The notes under the pieces are model-generated. The model was given only the letters and a program-made list of their open reading frames with translations, made no database searches and had not been told where the DNA came from. Below are positions 9,664 through 19,500 of a stretch of 64,000 nucleotides of DNA, piece by piece. Made by a program: the position numbers and the translations under genes. Origin of the DNA: Paraburkholderia sp. SG-MS1 (GTDB taxonomy: Bacteria > Pseudomonadota > Gammaproteobacteria > Burkholderiales > Burkholderiaceae); contig NZ_NPIH01000005.1 of the NCBI RefSeq assembly GCF_012275575.1, positions 1 through 64,000 on the forward strand, read 5' to 3'. Numbering within the stretch: the stretch's first letter is position 1; every line of letters starts with the position of its first letter.

Positions 9664-9854
9664 TCAGGCGGGAAACGGGCAAGGCCGCGGCGTGCGGCGT
9701 GCAAGGCGCGGCAAGCACGGCAGGGCACCGCACCGGAGCGACAGAACGATACCGCCGCGCCGCGCAGCGACGCGCCGCACATGAACTAACCGCCCGCTTG
9801 CTTTAAACTGCACACCCTTGCTGTTCTTCTTCCGCTTTCATCACGGACGCCGTC

Positions 9855-10364
9855 ATGTTCGAAGTCTCCTCCGCCTCGCCTCTGTCCAAAGCCGCGCATT
9901 ACGACGAACTGGTCGCCCAGGCGCGCGCGCTGCTCGCTGGCGAAACCGACTGGATCGCCAACGCCGCGAATTTTTCTGCCTTCGTGTTTCATTCGCTGAG
10001 CGATCTGAACTGGGCTGGCTTTTACTTTCACGATGGCCGGGAACTGGTCGTCGGACCGTTTCAGGGCAAGCCCGCGTGCGTGCGCATCGCCCTCGGCAAG
10101 GGTGTCTGCGGCACGGCCGCACAGACCCGTCAAACCCAGGTCGTGCGCGACGTGCACGAGTTTCCCGGGCATATCGCGTGCGATGCAGCGTCGCAGTCGG
10201 AAATCGTCGTGCCGCTCGTCGCGCCGGACGGCACGCTGATCGGCGTGTGGGATGTGGACAGCCCTGTCGTCGCGCGCTTCGACGCGGAAGATGCGAAGGG
10301 GATGGAAGCGTTGTGTGCGGTGTTCGTTGAAGCGGCGTTGCCGCGCGCGGCGGCTGCGCGCTGA
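9855..10364 (+). CDS. msrC: Free methionine-(R)-sulfoxide reductase (GAF domain)
   Basis: A 169-residue single-GAF protein of the YebR/fRMsr family, which reduces free methionine-R-sulfoxide using thioredoxin. The three family cysteines are present at C75, C85 and C109 with the same spacing as in the E. coli enzyme, in the contexts KPACVRI, GKGVCGTA and HIACDAAS. WAGFYF and IGVWDVDSP are further family signatures. It starts at the ATG at 9855. It stands alone; expression control is not evident. Confidence 0.92.
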   Translation: MFEVSSASPLSKAAHYDELVAQARALLAGETDWIANAANFSAFVFHSLSDLNWAGFYFHDGRELVVGPFQGKPACVRIALGKGVCGTAAQTRQTQVVRDVHEFPGHIACDAASQSEIVVPLVAPDGTLIGVWDVDSPVVARFDAEDAKGMEALCAVFVEAALPRAAAAR

Positions 10365-10551
10365 GCAACGAGGTAGGCGGCGCGGCAGCCGATGCGTTCG
10401 CCGCCGAAGCGCTGGGGCGCCTCGCCGAACCGATCGGCTATGCCGGGACGACGCTGAACGTGACCGCGAGCATCGCGCAGCGTTGTCGGCGGCCTCGGCG
10501 GTGAACGGCAATGTGCTGCGGCGGTCGCGTCGAGCGTCGCGTTTATCCGTT

Positions 10552-10770
10552 TCAATCTTTCAGATGCCGCAGCGCATCGCTGCGATGAACGGCATGCTTG
10601 CCGCTCTTATCGCTTTCTACTTCATAACGCGGGTCGGATTCCGACGCGTCGATACTTTTGCCGTCCACAGTCGTGCGAGTAGAAATGACACGCACGACCT
10701 TGCCTTGCGTCATACCTCGCGGCGTGTTCCAACTGACGCGATCGTGCAGTTTGAGATGCAGGGAAGACAT
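10552..10770 (-). CDS. DUF2945 (HVA1-type TUDOR-like) protein
   Basis: A 72-residue protein matching the short HVA1/DUF2945 family: LHDRVSWNTPRGMTQGKV at the start, then YEVESDKSGKHAVHRSDAL and a basic end. The fold is a small SH3/TUDOR-like barrel; its cellular role is unknown. The ATG at 10770 has a gaggag ribosome-binding site, which decides against the slightly longer frame to 10809. It is convergent with msrC and divergent from the mscS-like gene. Confidence 0.82.
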   Translation of the reverse strand: MSSLHLKLHDRVSWNTPRGMTQGKVVRVISTRTTVDGKSIDASESDPRYEVESDKSGKHAVHRSDALRHLKD

Positions 10771-10983
10771 GGGGTACTCCTCGATTGATGGAGGACGCAA
10801 TTGGCGCACGTCGCCAAAGTGCGGAGAGGCCTTATTTCCAGTGCTCGGGCAATCGATTCGCGCGAGTCATTCAGACAGGCGCGAGCAAGCGACATGCCTC
10901 GTCATGCTCGACGTCGGCGGCCGGGAACATATCCTGCTGCACCGCATCGAAGAAGATCTCTCGCACTGGAACACAGACTTACG

Positions 10984-11793
10984 ATGAACGATCTTTTTAC
11001 CCGTCTCATGCATTTTCAGCCATCGTTGCTCGTCACTATCACGCAGGACGCCCTCCATGTCGTGTTGGCCGTGCTGATCTTTGTGGTCGGTTGGTGGCTG
11101 TCGAACCGCGTCGGCGCGATGTTCGCCAAAGCACTCGCGCGCACGCGCGCGGATCCGACGCTCGCGCCGATGCTCGCTGCGATGGGCACGTGGGCGGTGC
11201 GCGTGCTCGCGTTCATCGCGGCGCTCGGCGAAGTCGGCATCGCGACCGCCAGCGTACTGGCGGTGCTCGGCGCGGCCGGTCTCGCCATCGGTCTCGCGTT
11301 GCAAGGTACTTTGCAGAACATTGCGGCCGGCATGATGCTACTGTTGCTGCGGCCGTTTCGTGTCGGCGACGTGATCGAGGGCGTTGGCGCGGCAGCCGGG
11401 ATCGTGCGCGAAGTGGGCCTGTTCACGACGCGTATCGAGCGCGGCGACGGCAACGCGGTGTTCGTGCCGAATAGCCAGATCTGGAGCAATCCGGTGATCA
11501 ACTACAGCAGCGGTGGCACGCAGCGCATCGAGGTCGAAGTGGAACTGGCCGAGCGCAAGGACGTCGATGCCGCGATCGGCGAACTGAAGAAACTGGTCGC
11601 TGACGAACCGCGTGTGCTGAGCGGCGCGACGCTTGCGCCGGTCGTCACAGTCACCAGTTACCCGGACGACGGCGGGGCGACACTGCGCATCGCCGCATGG
11701 GTGCGTACGCCGGACGTGCCGCTCGCCGGCAGCGATTTACAGGCGCATGCGCAGGCCGCGCTTGAACAGGCAGGGTGCCCGGTGGCGGCCTGA
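10984..11793 (+). CDS. Small-conductance mechanosensitive channel, MscS family
   Basis: A 269-residue MscS-type channel. Two N-terminal helices precede the pore helix, seen as VLAVLGAAGLAIGLALQGTLQNIAAG, with the Ala/Gly packing typical of TM3. The beta domain follows (PFRVGDVIEG, FVPNSQIWSNPVINYS), then the alpha/beta cytoplasmic cage. It should open on membrane tension and release solutes during hypo-osmotic shock. The length is close to E. coli MscS (286). It starts at the ATG at 10984; the open frame upstream has no conserved content. It stands alone. Confidence 0.93.
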   Translation: MNDLFTRLMHFQPSLLVTITQDALHVVLAVLIFVVGWWLSNRVGAMFAKALARTRADPTLAPMLAAMGTWAVRVLAFIAALGEVGIATASVLAVLGAAGLAIGLALQGTLQNIAAGMMLLLLRPFRVGDVIEGVGAAAGIVREVGLFTTRIERGDGNAVFVPNSQIWSNPVINYSSGGTQRIEVEVELAERKDVDAAIGELKKLVADEPRVLSGATLAPVVTVTSYPDDGGATLRIAAWVRTPDVPLAGSDLQAHAQAALEQAGCPVAA

Positions 11794-12157
11794 GGACTGT
11801 GGTGCGCGGTTAGAGCGCGGCATATGAGGCGCGCTCGCGCGGTCCACTTTGAGTACCTTGAGCGACAAAGGCGCAGCGTTTGTGGAGCGTGGTCTACGAA
11901 CCTCCTGCTGTGTTTCTGCCTCGCGCGTGCCGGGAGTTGCTTGCAGGCGTTTATGTGCCGAGTCGGCGTCGCACAGGCGCATCTGCTGTAAGCGTCGGCG
12001 AGTGAGGCAATTGCCGCGTCGACTTCGACTGCGCATGCCGCGAAACACGCCACGTCTGCGATATGCGCTTCACGAAGCTTGCGCTGCGTCGGTGCATGAG
12101 GTGAGCCGGAGCGAAGCGCTGTGTTCAGGCGCTTACTCGTCGCGCCCGTGCCGCTTG
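11794..12157. other. Intergenic stretch without a recognisable gene
   Basis: 364 bases between the convergent mscS-like and esterase genes. I see no gene, strong hairpin or repeat in it. Confidence 0.5.
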
Positions 12158-13276
12158 TTAAGCCCGTGGATGAGCGAGAAAGAATCGCAGCATTTCCGCC
12201 GTGGCGTCCGGCCCGGCCGGATCCGTGTACGAGCCGCGCTGACTGCCGCCGGCCCATGCGTGCCCCGCGCCGTGTATCGACCAATACTCCGCTTCGACGC
12301 CGTTTTCCGCGACGAGTCGCTGCAACGTCGCAGTACGTCTGTTGCCTGACGCACCTGCCGCCGACGGCGGGGCGACCGTCGTGGCGTTTGCCCCGAAGCT
12401 AGCAACGAGCTCACGGGCGTTCGACGGATGTACCGTCGTATCCGCATCACCATGAAACACGATCAACGGGCGCTGCGGTGCGGCGCGCGTGGAGGCGCGC
12501 GACGGCTTGGCACCCTTCATCGCGGCGAGCGCGGAGGGCAGGTCCTTCGCGCATCCGTAGGCGAGCCCCGAATGCACACAGGCGGCGGCGTACAGATCGG
12601 GTGAGGTCTTCAGCATGATGTCCGCCATCGCGCCACCCGCCGATAGGCCCGCCACGTACACCCGTGCGGCATCGACGCGATAGCGCGTCATCACTTCGCG
12701 CGTGATGCCCGCGATCAACGACGGTTCACCGTGCTCACGCTGTTGATCGGCAGGCTTGAACCAGTTCCAGCATTTCGAATGATTGGCCGCTGGCGATTGA
12801 TTCGGATAGACGACGATGAAGCCGTGACGCTCTGCCATTTCGTTCATGCGCGTGCCGGCCGCGAAGTCGTCGGCATTCTGCGTACAGCCGTGCAGCATGA
12901 CGATCAAAGGCATCGGCTCGTGGTTGTAGACAGCCGGCACGTACAGCTTGTATTGACGATGGCCCGCGCTGTTGCTGAAAGTGTGAGTGCTGAAGGCGCC
13001 GGGTGTGTCGGCGTCGATTGTGTAGGGGGCAGGGGCGTGCGGGCGCGCGTGGGGGTGTGCCCGAGCCTGTGCTTGTGTCTCGGTTTGGACCTCGGTCCAG
13101 GCTCGCGTCCAGTCGCTCGCCGTCGACCGCGTTTGCGCTGTCTGCGCGTGGCTCCCTTGAGCGTCGGCGCCAGCGAGCGCGCGTTGAACCGCGGCGGTCG
13201 CTTCCTGGGGACCTTTCGTACGCAGCAGATCGAAGGCGTCTTTCATCGACTTCAGGAAATCTTCGTTCATGTTCAT
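12158..13276 (-). CDS. PHB depolymerase family esterase
   Basis: A 372-residue alpha/beta hydrolase of the Esterase_PHB family (LpqC/feruloyl esterase-like). The oxyanion region is MLHGCTQNADDFA, the nucleophile elbow is AGLSAGGAMAD (Ser in GLSAG), the acid is in FHGDADTTVHPSNA and the catalytic His in HGAGHAWAGGS. The first 130 residues are a low-complexity Ala/Gln/Arg-rich extension. No signal peptide is visible, so it is probably cytoplasmic, like many extended members. The start is the ATG at 13276; a second Met two codons later (13270) is as likely. The longer frame to 13468 overlaps the neighbouring gene and is rejected. Substrate unproven: a short-chain polyester or an aryl ester are both possible. 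Confidence 0.87.
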   Translation of the reverse strand: MNMNEDFLKSMKDAFDLLRTKGPQEATAAVQRALAGADAQGSHAQTAQTRSTASDWTRAWTEVQTETQAQARAHPHARPHAPAPYTIDADTPGAFSTHTFSNSAGHRQYKLYVPAVYNHEPMPLIVMLHGCTQNADDFAAGTRMNEMAERHGFIVVYPNQSPAANHSKCWNWFKPADQQREHGEPSLIAGITREVMTRYRVDAARVYVAGLSAGGAMADIMLKTSPDLYAAACVHSGLAYGCAKDLPSALAAMKGAKPSRASTRAAPQRPLIVFHGDADTTVHPSNARELVASFGANATTVAPPSAAGASGNRRTATLQRLVAENGVEAEYWSIHGAGHAWAGGSQRGSYTDPAGPDATAEMLRFFLAHPRA

Positions 13277-13361
13277 GGTGGGTTGTATTGCCTTTGTGTG
13301 GTGGCGTGAGTGAACCGGCGACATGCCGAGGTTCAACGATGCGATCGGTCGAGCGAAACGT

Positions 13362-13787
13362 CTAGCTGATGCGGCCGGCAAGCACCGCTTTGACCGCCGG
13401 CGACGCGTGAAATGCGCCCAGCACGACGACCGACGCGATGGTGGCTGCCGCGAGTTCCGGTGGCACATCGGCGGCGATGCTGGCGAGGCCGAGTACGTGA
13501 ATGTCGAGCTGCTCGTGCGCGGCCTGAGCAGCTTCTAGATCCCGGCGCGAGAAGTGCTGCAAGCCGAGCACCATCGCGCGTCGCGTCACGGTTTCCGTGA
13601 CGACCTGCGCGTGCACGGCAAGCTGATTGCGGATCGCCGTGCGGATCAGGTCGGTGCGATTCGTGTAAAAGCCTTCTTCGACCAGCAGATCGATCTGGCC
13701 GAGGTCGATCGGTCCCAGGTTGATGGTGATTTTTTCGGTCTCGCCGCCTTTGGGGCGGGCGCTGTCGACTAGATTGAGTTTGGGCAC
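13362..13787 (-). CDS. Ribbon-helix-helix (CopG-like) protein
   Basis: A 141-residue protein. Residues about 18-55 form a ribbon-helix-helix DNA-binding module (KITINLGPIDLGQIDLLVEE then TNRTDLIRTAIRNQL), and the C terminus is an Ala/Val-rich helical region of unknown role. It starts at GTG 13787 with a ggag motif about 6 bases upstream, where the conserved KLNLVD start lies; the longer open frame to 14075 has no conserved content. It lies upstream of, and parallel to, the esterase gene with an 85-base gap, so the two may be co-transcribed. RHH proteins usually bind their own promoter; a candidate operator lies at 13821-13843. Confidence 0.72.
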   Translation of the reverse strand: MPKLNLVDSARPKGGETEKITINLGPIDLGQIDLLVEEGFYTNRTDLIRTAIRNQLAVHAQVVTETVTRRAMVLGLQHFSRRDLEAAQAAHEQLDIHVLGLASIAADVPPELAAATIASVVVLGAFHASPAVKAVLAGRIS

Positions 13788-15191
13788 TTTAACTCCATAC
13801 GGATTCCGGACGCCATCCAAATAACATCCAATGGGATGGTTATACGCCCTGAAACCGGGGGTGGTCAAATGGGTAATTGAGGGCCAGACGGAGAGTCGGC
13901 GTATCGGGAGATTCCGGTTGTGGAGGTGCCGTCGGGGCCACATTGACGAAACCGCAGCATGATGCCGGGCATGGTCGAAGCCCACCACGCGCGGCGTACC
14001 GTAGTAACGAATGCTGGCTACCGCCTTGGCATCGACGCGTTCGTTCGAGTTCGCCACGAGAAGTGACAGAGGCATAGAACGTGATGAACACGCGCCTGCT
14101 CAACGACGGGTTCATCGACGAGGACGTATCGCATGTCCGGCTCGGATTGCACGGCTCGGCGCAATCGCGAGGGGCGGGCGGCGACTGGAAGTCCCACTTG
14201 GGAAATCAATAGTTCAACGTGCCTGCCGATGATTGTTGCCCTGGGCTTGGTAGCGGGTCCATACTGCCCCGTCGAGTCGGGGCGACGGTTACTGCATTAG
14301 TTCAGTCGTGCAGCGGGCGCCACCAAAGAAGTGGTCGGAGCTTATCGAATCTCTTCTATGTTGCTCGCTTTAAGCGGGCTGTAGCATGGTTGCTTCAGTG
14401 ATTGAGTGTCTGAAGTGCGTCGCGCAGGATATTCGATTTCTTTCATTATCGTAAATATGATTAGTAGTCTTGGATTGTTAATCTTCATTAACTGAAAGTG
14501 ACCGTTTTATTTCTATAAACTCGCGAAGCGTTTGCAAGGAATGGAAATCTATTTCCGTGTGGTCGCCGGAAGTGTTGAGGGCGGTGGCAATCTCCGTCGT
14601 GCGTTTGCCCGGGCTGCGCTGTGTCTCTGCACGGTCTGCCTCATTATGCTGAACGTCGCTCCGATTGCAGGCACTGACGTCGACAACTCGACTCAGCGTA
14701 ACAAGCCTCTCTTTTCAAAGGCACGACTGTAGTCGAGTTGCTCGAGCGGATCGCTCTGTATGGCGGTGCGCTCACGAAGGTAGCGGTACCCGACTACGTT
14801 TCGATTCGTCATGCCACGGGTCCTGAAGGATGCGAGCACCGGCTACGCGAGCATTGTGCGCAGTTGTTTCATCTGCTGCCGTGCAGTTCCAAATTCAATT
14901 TGATCGAGACCATCTGGACAGCAAGCAAGTACTGCTGACTTCAGTTCGTCAATCGGGGAGCGGGGACCCTGGACGAAGAGTCTTCGGGCGCGCTCGTCGT
15001 ATGCGGTAAAGATTTCAAATCAACTCTACGAAACACTTAGGCGGGCACGCTGAGGTTGTCGAAAACAGAAAACGCGCATCGAAGGAAATGGCGGGCGCAG
15101 TGAAGTAAATATTATGTACCGAAAATCTTCGCCGCAAAATAAGTACACCGAATTGAGCGGAAACTTGGTGAATGGCGTGGAAGGGGCGATC
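13788..15191. other. Gene-poor stretch before the exopolysaccharide operon
   Basis: About 1.4 kb without a convincing gene. It contains a clearly AT-richer segment around 14400-14530 and short open frames (for example 14532-14732 and 14738-14938, plus strand) that match nothing I know. It should contain the promoter of the polysaccharide operon at 15192; I cannot identify it. Confidence 0.5.
13821..13843. promoter_or_regulatory. Imperfect palindrome, candidate RHH operator
   Basis: ATAACATCC and GGATGGTTAT form an imperfect inverted repeat about 35 bases upstream of the GTG start of the ribbon-helix-helix gene. The position suits autoregulation. The link is inference from position and symmetry only. 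Confidence 0.3.
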
Positions 15192-16271
15192 ATGAATGGA
15201 TTTTTATCGCGCGTTATGGACGGCGCGCTCATTGTGCTTGGCGCCCTGTGCGCTTTGCACTTCAACGGAGCGGATAGTGCTGGAGCCGTGCGCTTCGACG
15301 GCTCACTCGTGGCGTTCGCTGTGGCGTTGGCGCTGTCGGTATTTCCTGCTTGCGGAACTTACCGCCCGGTGCGCACGCAGTCGTTGATCAATCTGATGAG
15401 TCGCACGATTCTCGCGTGGACCGTCGTCCAGGCATGCGGCTTCGCTCTGCTTTATGTATTGCACCGCTTTCATCTGGTGTCACGGGTGTGGTTCATTTAC
15501 TGGACTATCACGAGCGGGCTGGGGATGCTGATGGCTCGCACGCTGGCGCTGGCCATTCTGCAGCTGTGCTGGCGTGCCGGAAAGCGCGCGCATCGTGCGG
15601 CGCTCGAAGGCGTGAGCGCGCAGGCTGCCGCGTCAGACGAGATCGCGAGCGTCGCCGATCCCGTTCGGCTGGCGTTTAAGCGCTGCTTCGATCTGCTGTT
15701 CGCGGTGCCGATGCTCCTTTCGCTCGCACCGTTCTTCGCGGTCATTGCATTGCTGGTGCGTCGCGATGGCGGGCCGTCGGTATTCGGTCACGAACGGATT
15801 GGATTGCATGGCCGCACGTTCCGCTGTCTGAAGTTCCGCACGATGATCGTCAACGCCGACGAGATTCTGGGCGAGCTACTCGAACACGATCCGGACGCTC
15901 GTGCCGAATGGGCTCGTGACTTCAAGCTAAAAAACGACGTGCGCGTGACGCCGGTTGGGCGCTTTCTGCGGCGCACGAGTCTTGACGAACTACCGCAATT
16001 GTGGAACGTCGTGCGTGGCGAAATGAGCCTGGTTGGACCTCGGCCGGTGGTGGAGCAGGAGCTGGAGCGGTATGGCAAAGACGTGGGCTACTACTTGATG
16101 ACGAAACCGGGCATCACAGGTGTCTGGCAGGTGAGCGGACGCAACGACGTGGACTATGCGAGACGTGTGTCGATGGATGTGTTGTATGCGCAGCGGTGGT
16201 CGCTGGCATGGGACGTGGCAATTCTCGTGAAGACGATCGGTGTCATGGTGCGGCGCGAAGGCGCGTACTGA
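15192..16271 (+). CDS. Undecaprenyl-phosphate glycosyl-1-phosphate transferase (priming enzyme)
   Basis: A 359-residue polyprenyl glycosylphosphotransferase of the WcaJ/BceB type that transfers sugar-1-phosphate to undecaprenyl phosphate to start each repeat unit. Four N-terminal helices (about residues 5-130) are followed by the catalytic bacterial sugar-transferase domain: KRCFDLLFAVPMLLSLAPF membrane hairpin, GRTFRCLKFRTM, SLDELPQLWNV and SLVGPRP. Typical relatives are 460-480 residues; here the central Rossmann-like domain between the helices and the catalytic part is missing. I use the ATG at 15192 because gaaggggc lies 6 bases upstream; an in-frame ATG at 15114 would add 26 residues. 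First gene of the polysaccharide operon. Confidence 0.88.
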   Translation: MNGFLSRVMDGALIVLGALCALHFNGADSAGAVRFDGSLVAFAVALALSVFPACGTYRPVRTQSLINLMSRTILAWTVVQACGFALLYVLHRFHLVSRVWFIYWTITSGLGMLMARTLALAILQLCWRAGKRAHRAALEGVSAQAAASDEIASVADPVRLAFKRCFDLLFAVPMLLSLAPFFAVIALLVRRDGGPSVFGHERIGLHGRTFRCLKFRTMIVNADEILGELLEHDPDARAEWARDFKLKNDVRVTPVGRFLRRTSLDELPQLWNVVRGEMSLVGPRPVVEQELERYGKDVGYYLMTKPGITGVWQVSGRNDVDYARRVSMDVLYAQRWSLAWDVAILVKTIGVMVRREGAY

Positions 16272-16346
16272 ATGGTGCGCTGCGCTGAGAGTCAGGCCGC
16301 CATGGTTCAGCGGCGAGCAGGAAATCCAGAAAAATCGGGAAAAGGA

Positions 16347-17522
16347 ATGAACGAAATGGCCAGAGTGACAAGAGCTGTCGCTATAGCTCATCTGACAATG
16401 CGACGCGGCACGTTCCTGGTGTGGGGCATGTCTGCGTTTCTGGCGGCGTGTTCTTCTGCGCCAGGGATGAGAATGATCACGCCACCCACACTGCCCGTTG
16501 CTGCGCAGAAGGCAGGCGATGCTGCCACTCAGCTGGAGATCCCGATTACCGACATCAACCTCGAGTTGATTGCGAAGCTGCGCGACGAAACTTCGCAAGT
16601 GCCTTTGAGTATGCCGTCCGTTCCGCTTCAGAGCGCGGCTGACGGCTACACGCTCGGCGTCGGAGATGTGCTGCAAATCACTGTATGGGATCACCCGGAA
16701 TTCGCGGCCGCTTTGGGCACGCAGCCTGCCGCATCAGTGCGCGCAAGCGACCCGACGAACGGTATCGTCGTCAATCACAGTGGCGATATTCAGTTCCCCT
16801 ACGTCGGTTCGCTTCACGTGGCAGATTTGCGACCTGAGGAAGTTCAGGAGGCAGTCACGCGAGGGCTGTCGAAGTTCTTCAAGGATCCACAAGTGACCGT
16901 GCGGATCGCGTCGTTTCGCTCGAAGCAGGTGTTTGTGGACGGTGAGGTGAGGACGCCGGGCGCCGTGCCAGTAACCGACATCCCCATGACGCTTTACGAA
17001 GCGGTGAGTGAAAGCGGTGGATTCACGGCGACAGCGGACCAGAGTCATGTCGTGCTCGTCAGGAACGGGACGTCGTATCCAATCAATTTGACCAGACTGT
17101 TGGAGCAGGGCAAAAGTCCATCGCAAATCGTTCTGAGAAGCGGAGATTTGCTGCGGGTCGGCGCACGCGACGACAGCGGTGTTTTTGTTATGGGTGAGGT
17201 CACGAAGCCCGCAACTGTGTTGCCGATGCGAAGCGGCAAGCTGACGTTGAGTGAAGCACTGTCGCAAGCTGGAAGCATCAATTCCATGAGCGCCGACCCA
17301 CGGCAACTGTATGTAATCCGGGGTTCATTGAACGGCAGCCCGCAAGTATTTCATCTGGACGCCGCGTCCCCCGTCTCTATGGTGCTTGCCAACGAATTCG
17401 ACTTGCAGCCGAAAGACATCGTGTACGTCGATAGCAACGGTCTCGTGCGTCTGAGCCGTGTGCTGAACCTGCTGCTGCCTGCTGTCAACGCAGGGCTGAC
17501 GGGGGCGATTGTCACCAAGTAA
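16347..17522 (+). CDS. Outer-membrane polysaccharide export protein (OPX, Wza/BceE-like)
   Basis: A 391-residue OPX lipoprotein. The lipobox is in [10 protein letters not shown], and the mature chain has the Poly_export motif [18 protein letters not shown] followed by two SLBB repeats ([15 protein letters not shown] and [15 protein letters not shown]). It ends in a hydrophobic amphipathic segment ([15 protein letters not shown]) matching the Wza outer-membrane helix. It should form the octameric channel across periplasm and outer membrane, working with the Wzc-type kinase encoded at 19501. Start at ATG 16347; the ATG at 16356 is an alternative with an aagga site. Confidence 0.9.
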   Translation: MNEMARVTRAVAIAHLTMRRGTFLVWGMSAFLAACSSAPGMRMITPPTLPVAAQKAGDAATQLEIPITDINLELIAKLRDETSQVPLSMPSVPLQSAADGYTLGVGDVLQITVWDHPEFAAALGTQPAASVRASDPTNGIVVNHSGDIQFPYVGSLHVADLRPEEVQEAVTRGLSKFFKDPQVTVRIASFRSKQVFVDGEVRTPGAVPVTDIPMTLYEAVSESGGFTATADQSHVVLVRNGTSYPINLTRLLEQGKSPSQIVLRSGDLLRVGARDDSGVFVMGEVTKPATVLPMRSGKLTLSEALSQAGSINSMSADPRQLYVIRGSLNGSPQVFHLDAASPVSMVLANEFDLQPKDIVYVDSNGLVRLSRVLNLLLPAVNAGLTGAIVTK

Positions 17523-17556
17523 CGAAATCGATATCAATCAGAGAGCGAAACCAATC

Positions 17557-18960
17557 ATGAAGATTACCGTCGTCGGCACTGGATATGTCGGACTGGTTAC
17601 CGGCGCTTGTCTCGCAGAGATTGGCAACGATGTGATTTGCCTCGATCTCGACGCCAGCAAGATTTCGATGCTGAATTGCGGTGAGATTCCGATTCATGAA
17701 CAAGGCCTCGAGGACATCATTGCCAGAAACGTGCGTTCGAAGCGACTCAGGTTTTCCACGGATATCGCAGCCGCCGTCGCGCATGGGGAGTTTCAGTTCA
17801 TCGCGGTGGGTACGCCTCCTGACGAGGATGGGGCCGCCGACCTGCAGCACGTCCTTGCTGCGGCGATCAATATCGCCTCGTACATGAACGAGCCAAAAAT
17901 CGTCGTTGGAAAATCCACTGTGCCGGTTGGGACGGGCGAGCGCGTCAAGAGAGCTATTGCTGACGTATTGGCCAAGCGTGGCGTCACGCACAGCTTTGCG
18001 GTTGTGTCAAACCCCGAGTTCCTGAAGGAAGGCGCGGCGGTGGAGGACTTCATGCGACCGCACCGGATCGTGATTGGCAGCGATGATGACGAGGCCAGTG
18101 TGGCCGCGCGCGAGCGTATGAGGCTACTTTATGAGCCGTTTAACCGGAATCACGAGCGCACGCTCTACATGGATCTGCGTTCTGCCGAATTCACCAAGTA
18201 TGCGGCCAATGCCATGCTCGCCACCCGCATTTCGTTTATGAACGAACTTGCGAACCTTGCTGATCGCGTGGACGTCGACATTGAATCCGTACGTCGCGGT
18301 ATCGGCTCAGATCCGCGCATCGGATATGACTTCTTGTACGCCGGTTGCGGATACGGTGGCTCGTGTTTTCCCAAGGACGTGCGGGCGTTGGTCCGCACCG
18401 CCAATGACGTAGATTGCCAGATGAGGATCTTGTCGTCGGTGGAGGAAGTCAATGCCGAACAGAGAAAACTATTGGCATACAAAGTGATTCGGCGCTTTGG
18501 GCAAGACCTCTCCGGAAAGCGTTTCGGTTTGTGGGGACTGGCCTTCAAGCCGAATACAGACGACATGCGCGAAGCGACGAGCCGTGTGTTAATCCGCGCA
18601 TTGCTCTCCCGAGGGGCGTCGGTCGCCGCCTACGACCCTGTCGCGATCGAAGAAGCCGCACGCGTGATCGACATCGATCTTGGCGACGACTTGTCCGCGA
18701 AATCCCGGCTTTCGCTCGTCGCTGACAAGCTAGCCGCGATTGAAGGGGCTGACGCGTTGATTGTCGTGACGGAATGGCAGGAGTTCAAGAGCCTGAACTT
18801 CGCAGAGATTGGCGTGACCCTTAAACATCCAATCATTTTCGACGGGCGAAACCTGTACGAACCCGAAGACATGGCTCGGTTGGGGTTCGAGTACTACGGA
18901 GTCGGGCGTTCAAATATGCCCATGGAGAAACGCCGAAGTACGATCAGGAGCCCAGATTGA
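17557..18960 (+). CDS. ugd: UDP-glucose 6-dehydrogenase
   Basis: A 467-residue enzyme that oxidises UDP-glucose to UDP-glucuronate with two NAD+. The N-terminal Rossmann motif is VVGTGYVG; the catalytic Cys is in [12 protein letters not shown] (about C270); the C-terminal domain carries [16 protein letters not shown]. Length and motifs are standard. The ATG at 17557 begins directly at the conserved KITVVG. Its presence in the operon implies glucuronate in the exported polymer, as in cepacian (known for bceC). It overlaps the start of the phosphatase gene by four bases. Confidence 0.96.
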   Translation: MKITVVGTGYVGLVTGACLAEIGNDVICLDLDASKISMLNCGEIPIHEQGLEDIIARNVRSKRLRFSTDIAAAVAHGEFQFIAVGTPPDEDGAADLQHVLAAAINIASYMNEPKIVVGKSTVPVGTGERVKRAIADVLAKRGVTHSFAVVSNPEFLKEGAAVEDFMRPHRIVIGSDDDEASVAARERMRLLYEPFNRNHERTLYMDLRSAEFTKYAANAMLATRISFMNELANLADRVDVDIESVRRGIGSDPRIGYDFLYAGCGYGGSCFPKDVRALVRTANDVDCQMRILSSVEEVNAEQRKLLAYKVIRRFGQDLSGKRFGLWGLAFKPNTDDMREATSRVLIRALLSRGASVAAYDPVAIEEAARVIDIDLGDDLSAKSRLSLVADKLAAIEGADALIVVTEWQEFKSLNFAEIGVTLKHPIIFDGRNLYEPEDMARLGFEYYGVGRSNMPMEKRRSTIRSPD

Positions 18961-19394
18961 TTGCCTCGATACTCGTCGTCTGCACGGGAAACATTTGTCG
19001 CAGTCCTATGGCTGAGGGCTTGTTCAGGCAACGCTTCCCGAAGCTTGAAGTTGCATCAGCCGGCCTCGACGCACTCTCCGGAAATCCGCCGGCTCCCGAC
19101 GCGGTTGCTGTGATGAGGTCGAAATCCATCGATATCCACACGCATCGGGCCGTCCAGCTGGAAAGCTGGATGTGCAGAACGCATGACCTGGTGTTGGTGA
19201 TGGAGGCGGCTCAGAAGCACGAAGTGGAGCGCAGGCATCCATTTGCGAGAGGCAAAGTCTTTCGCCTCCTCGAGTCTGAGGCTGCGGACGTAGTCGATCC
19301 GTATCTGCACGGGCCGGTCGCGTTCCAAACGACGCTTGACGTAATTGAACGCGGTGTGAGTGCGTGGAGTATCCGACTCAAAAGGGTGACGTGA
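18957..19394 (+). CDS. Low-molecular-weight protein-tyrosine phosphatase (Wzb/BceD-like)
   Basis: A 145-residue LMW-PTP. The P-loop CTGNICRS gives the nucleophile C9 and phosphate-binding R15; the general acid is D114 in [10 protein letters not shown]. It should dephosphorylate the C-terminal tyrosine cluster of the kinase encoded next (19501), controlling polymer export. The start appears to be TTG at 18957, overlapping the ugd stop by four bases; no ATG lies upstream of the P-loop that would fit. Confidence 0.93.
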   Translation: MIASILVVCTGNICRSPMAEGLFRQRFPKLEVASAGLDALSGNPPAPDAVAVMRSKSIDIHTHRAVQLESWMCRTHDLVLVMEAAQKHEVERRHPFARGKVFRLLESEAADVVDPYLHGPVAFQTTLDVIERGVSAWSIRLKRVT

Positions 19395-19500
19395 TCTGGC
19401 GCTCCAGGCGTCGCCTGTAGTTTGCAACGCTGCAGGAAAGTGCCGGGCCCGTTTCGATGCCGTCGCGTCTGATTCGCGAGAAAAAGACGGACGGTGTCGC

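Noticed and set aside
14735-14940. Possible transposase fragment (VVELLERIALYGG)
   Set aside because: Only a faint resemblance to IS integrase cores, no DDE residues, no inverted repeats.
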